From positions 6,177,501-6,241,500 of the forward strand of contig NZ_CP108106.1 of NCBI RefSeq assembly GCF_041435195.1: DNA of 64,000 nucleotides. Direction: 5' to 3'. Shown here in pieces: positions 51,616-59,579 of the stretch; within the stretch, counting starts at the first letter, position 1; each line of letters begins with the position of its first letter. Under the pieces are notes generated by a model. That model was not told the origin of the DNA. It ran no database searches and worked only from the letters and a program-made list of their open reading frames with translations. This stretch comes from Streptomyces sp. NBC_00224. GTDB taxonomy: Bacteria; Actinomycetota; Actinomycetes; Streptomycetales; Streptomycetaceae. Both the position numbers and the translations under genes were made by a program.

Positions 51616-53046
51616 TCAGCCCTGCTGGCCGCCACCCAGGTGGTGCACCCGCACCATGTTCGTGGTGCCGGGGACGCCGGGGGGCGAGCCCGCCGTGATG
51701 ACCATCGTGTCGCCCTCGTTGTACCGCTTGAGCTTCAGCAGCTCCGCGTCCACGAGGTCGACCATCGCGTCCGTGTTGTCCACGTGCGGGACGACGAAGG
51801 ACTCGACGCCCCAGCTCAGCGCCAGCTGGTTGCGGGTGCCGGCGTCCGTGGTGAAGGCCAGGATCGGCTGGGCCGCGCGGTAGCGCGAGAGGCGGCGGGC
51901 CGTGTCACCCGACTTGGTGAACGCGACCAGCGCCTTGCCGTCCAGGAAGTCCGCGATCTCGCAGGCCGCGCGGGCCACCGAACCGCCCTGCGTACGCGGC
52001 TTCTTGCCCGGGACGAGCGGCTGGAGGCCCTTGGAGAGGAGCTCCTCCTCGGCGGCCTCGACGATGCGGGACATCGTCTTGACCGTCTCGATCGGATAGG
52101 CGCCGACCGAGGACTCGGCGGAGAGCATGACCGCGTCCGCGCCGTCCAGGATGGCGTTGGCCACGTCGGAGGCCTCGGCGCGGGTCGGGCGCGAGTTGGT
52201 GATCATCGATTCCATCATCTGGGTCGCCACGATCACCGGCTTGGCGTTGCGGCGGCACAGCTCGATGAGGCGCTTCTGCACCATCGGGACCCGCTCCAGC
52301 GGATACTCGACGGCGAGGTCGCCACGGGCCACCATCACACCGTCGAACGCCATGACGACGCCCTCCATGTGCTCGACGGCCTGCGGCTTCTCGACCTTGG
52401 CGATGACCGGCACGCGGCGGCCGACCTCGTCCATGACCTTGTGGACGTCCTTGACGTCGTCGGCGTCCCGGACGAAGGAGAGGGCGACCAGGTCGCAGCC
52501 CATCCGCAGGGCGAACCGCAGGTCCTCGATGTCCTTCTCGGACAGGGCCGGGACGTTCACCGCCGCGCCGGGCAGGTTGATGCCCTTGTGGTCGGAGATG
52601 ACACCGCCCTCGATGACGATGGTCTTGACCTGGGGGCCCTCTACCGAGGTCACCTTGAGCTCGACGTTGCCGTCGTTGATCAGGATCGGGTCGCCCTTGG
52701 AGACGTCGCCCGGCAGCCCCTTGTAGGTGGTGCCGCAGATCGACTTGTCGCCCGGGACGTCCTCGGTGGTGATGACGAACTCGTCACCGCGCACCAGCTC
52801 GACGGGGCCCTCGGCGAAGGTCTCCAGGCGGATCTTCGGTCCCTGGAGGTCGGCGAGCACGCCCACCGCGCGACCGGTGTCCGCGGCGGCCTTGCGGACA
52901 CGGTCGTACCGTTCCTGGTGCTCTGCCTGGGATCCGTGGCTGAAGTTGAAGCGGGCCACGTTCATACCGGCCTCGATCAGAGCAGTCAGCTGCTCGTAGG
53001 AGTCGACGGCGGGGCCCAGTGTGCAGACGATTTTGGAACGGCGCAT
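51616..53046 (-). CDS. pyk: Pyruvate kinase
   Basis: Phosphoenolpyruvate + ADP to pyruvate + ATP. 476 aa, normal length. RRSKIVCTLGPAVDSYEQL, NFSHGSQAEH, the active-site IAKVEKPQAVEHMEGV (Lys) and GVMVARGDLAVEYPLERVP, VIVATQMMESMI, and the C-terminal allosteric domain with FTKSGDTARRLSRYR. A -10 hexamer 6 nt before the ATG and no ribosome binding site point to a leaderless mRNA. Grouped with ackA-pta and pfkA in a central-carbon cluster. Confidence 0.97.
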   Translation of the reverse strand: MRRSKIVCTLGPAVDSYEQLTALIEAGMNVARFNFSHGSQAEHQERYDRVRKAAADTGRAVGVLADLQGPKIRLETFAEGPVELVRGDEFVITTEDVPGDKSICGTTYKGLPGDVSKGDPILINDGNVELKVTSVEGPQVKTIVIEGGVISDHKGINLPGAAVNVPALSEKDIEDLRFALRMGCDLVALSFVRDADDVKDVHKVMDEVGRRVPVIAKVEKPQAVEHMEGVVMAFDGVMVARGDLAVEYPLERVPMVQKRLIELCRRNAKPVIVATQMMESMITNSRPTRAEASDVANAILDGADAVMLSAESSVGAYPIETVKTMSRIVEAAEEELLSKGLQPLVPGKKPRTQGGSVARAACEIADFLDGKALVAFTKSGDTARRLSRYRAAQPILAFTTDAGTRNQLALSWGVESFVVPHVDNTDAMVDLVDAELLKLKRYNEGDTMVITAGSPPGVPGTTNMVRVHHLGGGQQG

Positions 53047-53052
53047 GAGGCG

Positions 53053-53086
53053 ATCCTATCGGTTTGTTTCGCTCCGGAATATTCCG
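53053..53086 (-). promoter_or_regulatory. pyk promoter: TAGGAT at leaderless distance and CGGAATATTCCG palindrome
   Basis: Minus-strand -10 TAGGAT (53053-53058) ends 6 nt before the ATG. The perfect 12-bp palindrome CGGAATATTCCG (53075-53086) covers the -35 position and could be an operator. Confidence 0.55.
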
Positions 53087-53147
53087 TCTGGTGGAATGTA
53101 CAAATGGGCGGAGGGGCGCTCAGGCGTGGCCCGGGAACCGGTCCTTT

Positions 53148-54392
53148 TCAGGCGCCCGCACCGCTCGCGCCGTCACCGGACCGGACCAGCGCGTACGTCT
53201 GCGTCGCGATCTCCAGCTCCTCGTCCGTGGGTACCACCGCCACGGCCACCCGCGCGTATTCCGGCGAGATCAGCCGCGGCGCGTCGGACCGTACGGCGTT
53301 GAGCTCGCCGTCGACCGCGAGCCCCAGCTCCTCCAGACCCGTCACGGCGGCCTCGCGCACCGGCGCCGCGTTCTCGCCCACCCCGGCGGTGAAGGCGACG
53401 GCGTCCACCTTGCCGAGCACCGCGTAGTAGGCGCCGATGTACTTCTTCAGCCGGTGGATGTAGATGTCGAAGGCGAGCGCCGCGCGCTGGTCGCCCTCGT
53501 CGATCCGGCGGCGGATCTCGCGCATGTCGTTGTCGCCGCAGAGCCCGACCAGACCGCTCTTCTTGTTGAGCAGGGTGTCGATCTCGTCCGTGGACATCCC
53601 GGCGACCCGCTCCAGGTGGAAGGTCACCGCCGGGTCGATGTCGCCCGAGCGGGTGCCCATGACCAGGCCTTCGAGCGGGGTGAGCCCCATCGAGGTGTCC
53701 ACGCACGTCCCGCCCCGGACCGCCGACGCCGAGGCGCCGTTGCCCAGGTGCAGCACGATGACGTTGACCTCGGAGGGGTCCTTGCCGAGCAGCTTGGCGG
53801 TCTCGCGCGAGACGTACGCGTGCGAGGTGCCGTGGAAGCCGTAGCGGCGGATGCGGTGCGCGTCGGCGGTCTCCACGTCGATCGCGTACCGGGCCGCGTG
53901 CTCCGGCATCGTGGTGTGGAACGCGGTGTCGAAGACGGCCACCTGCGGCAGGTCCGGGCGCAGGGACTGCGCGGTGCGGATGCCGGTGATGTTCGCCGGG
54001 TTGTGCAGCGGGGCGACCGGGACGAGCCGCTCGATCTCCGCCATGACCTCCTCGGTGATGACGGTCGGCGCGCAGAACTTCAGCCCGCCGTGCACCACCC
54101 GGTGGCCGATCGCGGCGAGCTGCGGCGAGTCCAGGCCGAGCCCGTCCTTGGCGAGCTCCTCGGAGACCGCCTTCAGGGCGGCCCCGTGGTCCGCGATCGG
54201 GCCGGTCAGCTCGCGCTTGTCGCCGCCGGTCAGCGGGGTGTGCACCAGGCGGGAGGTCTCCTCGCCGATCCGCTCGACCAGGCCCACCGCGAGACGCGCT
54301 GAGTCCGCCATGTCGAGCAGCTGGTACTTCACCGACGACGAGCCGGAGTTGAGTACGAGGACGCGCGACGGAGTCGGGTCGGTGCTGGTCAT
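53148..54392 (-). CDS. ackA: Acetate kinase
   Basis: Acetyl phosphate + ADP to acetate + ATP. 414 aa from ATG 54392, which overlaps the pta stop (ATGA), with GGAGA upstream. ASKHA-fold motifs: LVLNSGSSSVKYQL, IGHRVVHGG, VAVFDTAFHTTMP, YGFHGTSHAYVS, VLHLGNGASASAV and VFTAGVGENAA-like AFTAGVGENAAPVRE. Second gene of the pta-ackA operon. Confidence 0.97.
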   Translation of the reverse strand: MTSTDPTPSRVLVLNSGSSSVKYQLLDMADSARLAVGLVERIGEETSRLVHTPLTGGDKRELTGPIADHGAALKAVSEELAKDGLGLDSPQLAAIGHRVVHGGLKFCAPTVITEEVMAEIERLVPVAPLHNPANITGIRTAQSLRPDLPQVAVFDTAFHTTMPEHAARYAIDVETADAHRIRRYGFHGTSHAYVSRETAKLLGKDPSEVNVIVLHLGNGASASAVRGGTCVDTSMGLTPLEGLVMGTRSGDIDPAVTFHLERVAGMSTDEIDTLLNKKSGLVGLCGDNDMREIRRRIDEGDQRAALAFDIYIHRLKKYIGAYYAVLGKVDAVAFTAGVGENAAPVREAAVTGLEELGLAVDGELNAVRSDAPRLISPEYARVAVAVVPTDEELEIATQTYALVRSGDGASGAGA

Positions 54393-56482
54393 GCGGAGGT
54401 CTCCTGCCCCTTTGCCTGCGCCTGGGCCTGGATGGCCGTGATGGCGACGGTGTTGACGATGTCCTGGACGAGGGCGCCGCGCGAGAGGTCGTTGACCGGC
54501 TTGCGCAGACCCTGGAGCACCGGGCCCACGGCCACGGCGCCGGCCGAGCGCTGCACGGCCTTGTAGGTGTTGTTGCCGGTGTTGAGGTCCGGGAAGATCA
54601 GGACGGTGGCCTGCCCGGCCACCTCCGAGCCCGGCAGCTTGGTCGCGGCCACCGACGGCTCCACGGCCGCGTCGTACTGGATCGGGCCCTCGATCCGCAG
54701 GTCGTCGCGTGCCTCGCGGACCAGCTTGGTGGCCTCGCGGACCTTGTCGACGTCGGCGCCCGAGCCGGAGGTGCCGGTCGAGTACGAGAGCATCGCGATC
54801 CGGGGGTCCACGCCGAACTGGGCGGCGGTGGCGGCCGCCTGGACCGCGATGTCGGCCAGCTGCTCGGCGTTCGGGTCCGGGTTGACCGCGCAGTCGCCGT
54901 ACACGAGCACCTTGTCGGCGAGGCACATGAAGAAGACGGACGACACGATCGAGGCGTCCGGCTTGGTCTTGATGATCTCGAAGGCGGGGCGGATGGTGGC
55001 GGCGGTGGAGTGCACCGAGCCGGAGACCATGCCGTCGGCCAGGCCCTCCTGGACCATCAGGGTGCCGAAGTAGTTGACGTCCGCGACCACGTCGTACGCG
55101 AGCTCCACCGTCACGCCCTTGTGCGCGCGCAACTCGGCGTAGCGCTCGGCGAAGCGCTGGCGCAGCTCCGAGGTGTGCGGGTCGATGATCTCGCACTTGG
55201 TGACGTCGATGCCGAGGTCGGCGGCCTTCTTGCGGATGACCTCGACGTCGCCGAGCAGGGTGAGCTCGCAGACGTCGCGGCGCAGCAGGACGTCGGCGGC
55301 GCGCAGCACGCGCTCCTCGGCGCCCTCGGGGAGCACGACCCGGCGGCGGTTCGCCCGGGCCTGCTCGATGAGCTCGTGCTCGAACATCATCGGGGTGACG
55401 CGGCCGCTGCGGGCCACCGACATCCGGGCCAGCAGGTCGGCGGTGTCGGTGTGCCGCTCGAAGAGGCCGAGCGCGGTCTCCGCCTTGCGCGGCGTCGAGG
55501 CGCTCAGCTTGCCTTCGAGGGCGAAGAGTTCACCGGCCGTCGGGAAGGAGCCGCCGGTCACGGCGACCACCGGGGTGCCGGGCGCGAGCCGGTCGGCGAG
55601 CTTGAGGATGGCCTCGCCGGGCCGCTCGTCCAGGGTCAGCAGGATGCCCGCTATCGGGGGCGTCCCGGCGCTGTGCGCGGCCAGCGAGCCCACCACCAGG
55701 TCGGCGCGGTCGCCCGGGGTCACCACCAGGCAGCCCGGGGTCAGGGCGTTGAGGAAGTTCGGCAGCATCGCGCCGCCGAAGACGAAGGCGAGCGCGTCCC
55801 TGGCGAGCCCGGCGTCGTCGCCGAGCAGCACCGTTCCGCCGAGCGCCGAGGTGATCTGGGCGACGGTGGGCGCGGCGAGCGCGGGCTCGTCGGGCAGTAC
55901 GTAGCAGGGCACCGGGAGACGGGCCTTGAGCCGCTCCGCGATGGCCTCGCGGTCCTGCGGGTTCACCCGGTTGACGACCATCGCGAGCACGTCGCAGCCC
56001 AGTGCCTCGTAGGCGCGGTGGGCGTTGCGCGCCTCGGCCCGCACCGACTCGGCCGGCTGGCCCTTGCCGCCGACCACCGGGATCACGGACGCGCCGAACT
56101 CGTTGGCCAGGCGCGCGTTGAGCGCCAGCTCGTCGGGGAGCTGGGTGTCGGCGAAGTCGGTGCCGAGGACCAGGACGACCTCGTAGTCGCGGGCGACCTT
56201 GTGGAAGCGCTCGACCAGCTGGGAGACCAGCTCGTCGGTGCCGCGCTCGGCCTGGAGCGCGGAGGCCTCGTGGTAGTCCATGCCGTACACGGTCGCGGCG
56301 TCCTGGGACAGCCGGTAGCGGGCGCGGAGCAGGTCGAAGAGGCGGTCCGGGCCGTCGTGCACGAGGGGACGGAAGACGCCCACCCGGTCCACTTGGCGGG
56401 TCAGGAGCTCCATGACTCCCAGCTCGACGACCTGTCGGCCGTCTCCCCGGTCGATCCCGGTCACGTACACGCTGCGCGTCAC
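54389..56482 (-). CDS. pta: Phosphate acetyltransferase, long form
   Basis: Acetyl-CoA + phosphate to acetyl phosphate + CoA. 697 aa from GTG 56482 (GGGGAG about 8 nt upstream); the frame extends upstream over pfkA only as an antisense artefact. Three parts: N-terminal P-loop-like domain (VYVTGIDRGDGRQVVELG, where the usual Lys of the loop is Arg), a central DRTGG domain, and the catalytic C-terminal domain (about 375-690) with RRVVLPEGAEERVLRAAD, MVSGSVHSTAATIRPAFEIIK and VLIFPDLNTGNNTYKAVQRS. Translationally coupled to ackA and divergent from pfkA. Confidence 0.96.
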   Translation of the reverse strand: MTRSVYVTGIDRGDGRQVVELGVMELLTRQVDRVGVFRPLVHDGPDRLFDLLRARYRLSQDAATVYGMDYHEASALQAERGTDELVSQLVERFHKVARDYEVVLVLGTDFADTQLPDELALNARLANEFGASVIPVVGGKGQPAESVRAEARNAHRAYEALGCDVLAMVVNRVNPQDREAIAERLKARLPVPCYVLPDEPALAAPTVAQITSALGGTVLLGDDAGLARDALAFVFGGAMLPNFLNALTPGCLVVTPGDRADLVVGSLAAHSAGTPPIAGILLTLDERPGEAILKLADRLAPGTPVVAVTGGSFPTAGELFALEGKLSASTPRKAETALGLFERHTDTADLLARMSVARSGRVTPMMFEHELIEQARANRRRVVLPEGAEERVLRAADVLLRRDVCELTLLGDVEVIRKKAADLGIDVTKCEIIDPHTSELRQRFAERYAELRAHKGVTVELAYDVVADVNYFGTLMVQEGLADGMVSGSVHSTAATIRPAFEIIKTKPDASIVSSVFFMCLADKVLVYGDCAVNPDPNAEQLADIAVQAAATAAQFGVDPRIAMLSYSTGTSGSGADVDKVREATKLVREARDDLRIEGPIQYDAAVEPSVAATKLPGSEVAGQATVLIFPDLNTGNNTYKAVQRSAGAVAVGPVLQGLRKPVNDLSRGALVQDIVNTVAITAIQAQAQAKGQETSA

Positions 56483-56591
56483 GCGTGCTCTCCCCTGTCT
56501 GTGTCGTCGTAGCTGGTGGGCGGCTCGGGTGGGGCCTGCGGGGGGCGGCTCCGGCGGGCGAAAAAAATCGCGACGGGGCAGCCTCGCCCTC

Positions 56592-56620
56592 TTGACAATA
56601 CCTCTGTGGGTGGTTAGAGC
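56592..56620 (+). promoter_or_regulatory. Promoter for pfkA (TTGACA-17-TAGAGC)
   Basis: A perfect -35 TTGACA (56592-56597), 17-bp spacer and TAGAGC (56615-56620). The predicted start near 56627 leaves a leader of about 195 nt. Confidence 0.6.
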
Positions 56621-56641
56621 GCCCGCCGGGCGGAGGTGTGG

Positions 56642-56680
56642 ACGAAGGTCCCGGACCAAGGGACACGAAGGTCCCGGACC
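56642..56680. repeat. 16-bp direct repeat ACGAAGGTCCCGGACC with 23-bp period
   Basis: Copies at 56642-56657 and 56665-56680. Each contains the inverted repeat GGTCC-C-GGACC, and the junction forms GGGAC-N6-GTCCC (56660-56675). It lies in the leader of pfkA and upstream of pta. Probably a tandem operator. Confidence 0.6.
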
Positions 56681-56821
56681 CAAGGGGCGAAAGGCCTCCG
56701 GCCGGAGCAGCGCGGCGGCGCTGGGAGGGCGGGGGCCGTGAGGTGCGTGTGACAATCGGGACGTCGGCCCGGTTCCTCGCGCCGGCGGGCACGGCACCAC
56801 AGAGCAGGAGACTGAGTCACG

Positions 56822-57847
56822 ATGCGCATCGGAGTCCTCACCGCGGGCGGCGACTGCCCCGGCCTGAACGCAGTGATCCGGTCGGTCGTGCACCGGGCCA
56901 TGACCGGCCACGGCGACGAGGTCATCGGCTTCGAGGACGGGTTCAAGGGCCTGCTCGACGGCCACTTCCGCCCGCTCGACCTGGACTCGGTCAGCGGCAT
57001 CCTCGCGCGCGGCGGCACCATCCTCGGCTCGGCCCGCCTGGAGCGCGCCCGGCTGCGCGAGGCCGCCGAGAACTGCGCGGAGCTGGCCCGCCGTTACGGC
57101 ATCGACGCGCTCATCCCGATCGGCGGCGAGGGCACGCTGACGGCGGCCCGGATGCTCTCCGACGCCGGGATGCCGGTGGTCGGCGTGCCGAAGACCATCG
57201 ACAACGACATCTCCGCGACCGACCGCACCTTCGGCTTCGACACGGCCGTCATGGTCGCCACCGAAGCCATCGACCGGCTGAAGACCACCGCCGAGTCGCA
57301 CCAGCGCGTGATGGTCGTCGAGGTCATGGGGCGGCACGCGGGCTGGATCGCGCTGGAGTCCGGCATGGCGGGCGGCGCCCACGGCATCTGTCTGCCCGAG
57401 CGGCCCTTCGAGGTCGAGGACCTGGTCAAGATGGTCGAGGAGCGCTTCGCGCGCGGCAAGAAGTTCGCGGTGATCTGCGTCGCCGAGGGCGCGCACCCCG
57501 CCGAGGGCGCCATGCCGTACGAGAAGGGCGCGATCGACCAGTACGGTCACGAGCGGTTCGCCGGCATCGGCAACCGGCTGGCCATCGAGCTGGAGCGGCG
57601 GCTCGGCAAGGAGGCCCGCCCGGTCATCCTCGGCCACGTCCAGCGCGGCGGCGTGCCCACCGCGTACGACCGTGTCCTCGCCACCCGGTTCGGCTGGCAC
57701 GCGGTGGAGGCGGTGCACCGGGGCGACTTCGGCAACATGACGGCGCTGCGGGGTACGGACGTGGTGATGGCGCCGCTGGCGTCGGCGGTCACCGAGCTGA
57801 AGACGGTCCCGGCGGACCGGATGTTCGAGGCGGAGTCGGTGTTCTGA
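56822..57847 (+). CDS. pfkA: 6-phosphofructokinase
   Basis: Phosphorylates fructose 6-phosphate. 341 aa. TAGGDCPGLNAVIR, IGGEGTLTAARML, VGVPKTIDNDI (active-site loop), MGRHAGWIALESG and HVQRGGVPTAYDR. Gly104 and Lys124 occur at those exact positions. Gly104 is the usual mark of ATP rather than pyrophosphate use, while Lys124 is the residue found in PPi enzymes and many actinobacterial ATP enzymes. ATP use is therefore likely. GAGGAG-like purines (AGCAGGAG) precede the ATG. Confidence 0.96.
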   Translation: MRIGVLTAGGDCPGLNAVIRSVVHRAMTGHGDEVIGFEDGFKGLLDGHFRPLDLDSVSGILARGGTILGSARLERARLREAAENCAELARRYGIDALIPIGGEGTLTAARMLSDAGMPVVGVPKTIDNDISATDRTFGFDTAVMVATEAIDRLKTTAESHQRVMVVEVMGRHAGWIALESGMAGGAHGICLPERPFEVEDLVKMVEERFARGKKFAVICVAEGAHPAEGAMPYEKGAIDQYGHERFAGIGNRLAIELERRLGKEARPVILGHVQRGGVPTAYDRVLATRFGWHAVEAVHRGDFGNMTALRGTDVVMAPLASAVTELKTVPADRMFEAESVF

Positions 57848-57904
57848 GGGTTTCCCGGGGGCTGCGCCCCCGGACCCCCTGGCGGGGCTGCGCCCCTGCA
57901 CCCC
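57848..57904. repeat. Partial composite intergenic repeat, copy 5
   Basis: GGTTTCCCGGGGGCTGCGCCCCCGGACCCCCTGGCGGGGCTGCGCCCCTGCACCCC matches hairpin modules of copies 2-4. It fills the convergent gap between pfkA and the HTH gene. Confidence 0.8.
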
Positions 57905-58588
57905 CTACACCTGCGCCAGCGCCCAGAAGTGATCCACGATCCGGTCCAGGAACTCGCGGCCCGCGTCGCCCGCCGTCGACTCGGTGGTGGAGCCGCTCGT
58001 CCCCCAGCTCATCGTCGACACCATCCGGCCCTGGTAGTCGGTGTGCAGCTGCTCCAGGACGTCCTGGAGGTGGTGGCGCGGGAGCGGCAGCAGTTTGGAC
58101 GCCGGGCGGACGTACGCCTGCCAGCGCGTGGTGACCGCGCTGCGCAGCAGCTCCGCCAGGTCCTCGTGCTGCCCGGTCGCCGTGACGTACTCGCGCAGCG
58201 ACAGGCCGAGCGCCTCGGCCAGCGCCTCGGACTGGCGCTCGTTGCCGCGCCACCGGCCCGCCTCCTCCATCCGGAGGTACGCCCCCGCGTCGAGTCCCAC
58301 GCGCCGGGCCAGGTCCTCCGGGCTGAGCCCGCGCGCCATCCGGTGCTCGCGGAGTGTGGCGGCCGCGGCCATCAGATCGCCGGGCGAGCACCACAGCACT
58401 CCCGCCAGCGCGGTCAGCTCACGGGCGTCGGGCGTTTCGAAGCCCCGTTCCCAGGAGGAGACGGTCTCGGGGGAGACCCGCAGCCCGTACTGGGCGTACA
58501 GGCCGTAGGCGACATGGCCGGGCGCCATGCCCAGCGCCTCGCGCAGACGGCGCATGGCGGGGGCGTTGAACGGCGGGGTGGGGTGCAC
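57905..58588 (-). CDS. HTH-domain transcriptional regulator with two XRE-like domains
   Basis: 227 aa from GTG 58588; in-frame GTGs at 58594 and 58636 are alternatives. First HTH: PAMRRLREALGMAPGHVAYGLYAQYGLRVSPETVSSWERGFETPDARELTALAGVLWCSPGDL. Second HTH: HRMARGLSPEDLARRVGLDAGAYLRMEEAGRWRGNERQSEALAEALGLSLREYV. The C-terminal 90 residues (LRSAVTTRWQAYVRPASKLLPLPRHHLQDVLEQLHTDYQG) have no known motif. TACGGT ends 6 nt before GTG 58588, the leaderless spacing seen elsewhere in the window. Targets are unknown. Confidence 0.8.
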   Translation of the reverse strand: MHPTPPFNAPAMRRLREALGMAPGHVAYGLYAQYGLRVSPETVSSWERGFETPDARELTALAGVLWCSPGDLMAAAATLREHRMARGLSPEDLARRVGLDAGAYLRMEEAGRWRGNERQSEALAEALGLSLREYVTATGQHEDLAELLRSAVTTRWQAYVRPASKLLPLPRHHLQDVLEQLHTDYQGRMVSTMSWGTSGSTTESTAGDAGREFLDRIVDHFWALAQV

Positions 58589-58698
58589 GCGCACACCGTA
58601 GATGCACAGGGTGACGGCTGACCACGGTGTGTTCACCCAAATCTGTCAGTCCGTAGGAAGGTACGGCTCCATTTATCGGGTGCATCACAAACCTCTCC

Positions 58699-59577
58699 TT
58701 ACCCCTTGACCGCCCCGCCCAGCGCGAAACCGCCGCCGAGGCGCTGGGCGATGACCACGTAGAGCAGCAGTACCGGCGTCGAATAGAGGATGGAGAACGC
58801 CGCCAGCTCGCCGTAGACCACCGAGCCGTAGTTGCCGAAGAAGGTGAAGATCGAGACCGAGGCGGGCAGCCGGTCCGGCGAGAGCAGCAGCATGAAGGGG
58901 ACGAAGAAGTTCCCCCACAGCATGATGAAGGTGTAGATCGTCACCACCGCCACGCCGGGACCCATCAGCGGCAGCACCACCCGCCACAGCGTCTGCGGCA
59001 TCGACGCCCCGTCCGTCCACGCCGCCTCCTCCAGGACCCTGGGCACGCCGTCCATGAAGTTCTTCATCAGCCAGATGGCGAACGGGAGCTGTGCGGTGGC
59101 CAGGAACAGGGCCGTGCCGTACACCGTGTCGATCAGGTCGACCTGCACGAAGAGCCCGTACACCGGGACCATCACCGCGGTGATCGGCAGACACGTGGTG
59201 AAGAGGATGGTGAGCAAGTAGGGGCGGGTCAGGCGGGAGCGGTAGCGCGAGAGCGGATACGCGGCGAGCACCGCGCACACCACCGTCAGGACCGTCGCGC
59301 CGCCGCACAGCACCAGGCTGTTGAGCATCGGTGTGAAGGTGATCTCGTCGGTCCACACGGCGGAGAAGTTGTCCAGGGCGGGGTTGCCCGGCACCCGCAC
59401 CCGCAGGTCCGCGTCCGTGTCGAGCGAGGAGAGCAGCAGCCACAGCAGCGGCAGCGCGAACGCGGCGGCGACCGCGAGCAGCGCGGCGTCGGCGGCCAGC
59501 CGCTCCCGGGTCCGGCGGCGCGGCCCGCGGCGGGGCACGGGGCGGGGCACGCGTCCGGGCACCGTGCGTCGGGGCAC
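58699..59577 (-). CDS. Carbohydrate ABC transporter permease (MalG type)
   Basis: 292 aa from GTG 59577 (GGAGG 7 nt upstream); GTG 59583 overlapping the previous stop is possible. Six membrane segments after a very Arg/Pro-rich N-terminus. The ATPase-contact loop EEAAWTDGASMPQTLWRVVLPLMGPG is the EAA motif of CUT1 permeases. Third gene of the sugar-importer operon. Confidence 0.93.
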   Translation of the reverse strand: MPRRTVPGRVPRPVPRRGPRRRTRERLAADAALLAVAAAFALPLLWLLLSSLDTDADLRVRVPGNPALDNFSAVWTDEITFTPMLNSLVLCGGATVLTVVCAVLAAYPLSRYRSRLTRPYLLTILFTTCLPITAVMVPVYGLFVQVDLIDTVYGTALFLATAQLPFAIWLMKNFMDGVPRVLEEAAWTDGASMPQTLWRVVLPLMGPGVAVVTIYTFIMLWGNFFVPFMLLLSPDRLPASVSIFTFFGNYGSVVYGELAAFSILYSTPVLLLYVVIAQRLGGGFALGGAVKG

Positions 59578-59579
59578 CC

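Larger units (their letters stand above)
56483..56821. other. 339-bp divergent promoter region between pta and pfkA
   Basis: Contains the pfkA promoter, a 16-bp direct repeat and inverted repeats described separately. I see no reading frame with good support; an open frame from 56638 lacks coding bias. Confidence 0.6.

Noticed and set aside
56638..56821. Small open frame in the pta-pfkA gap
   Set aside because: It consists of the GGTCCCGGACC repeats, has no domain and lacks a convincing start signal.
56483..57901. Upstream extension of the pta frame across pfkA
   Set aside because: The extra codons are antisense to pfkA and have no Pta similarity. GTG 56482 has a ribosome binding site and gives the normal long-form length.
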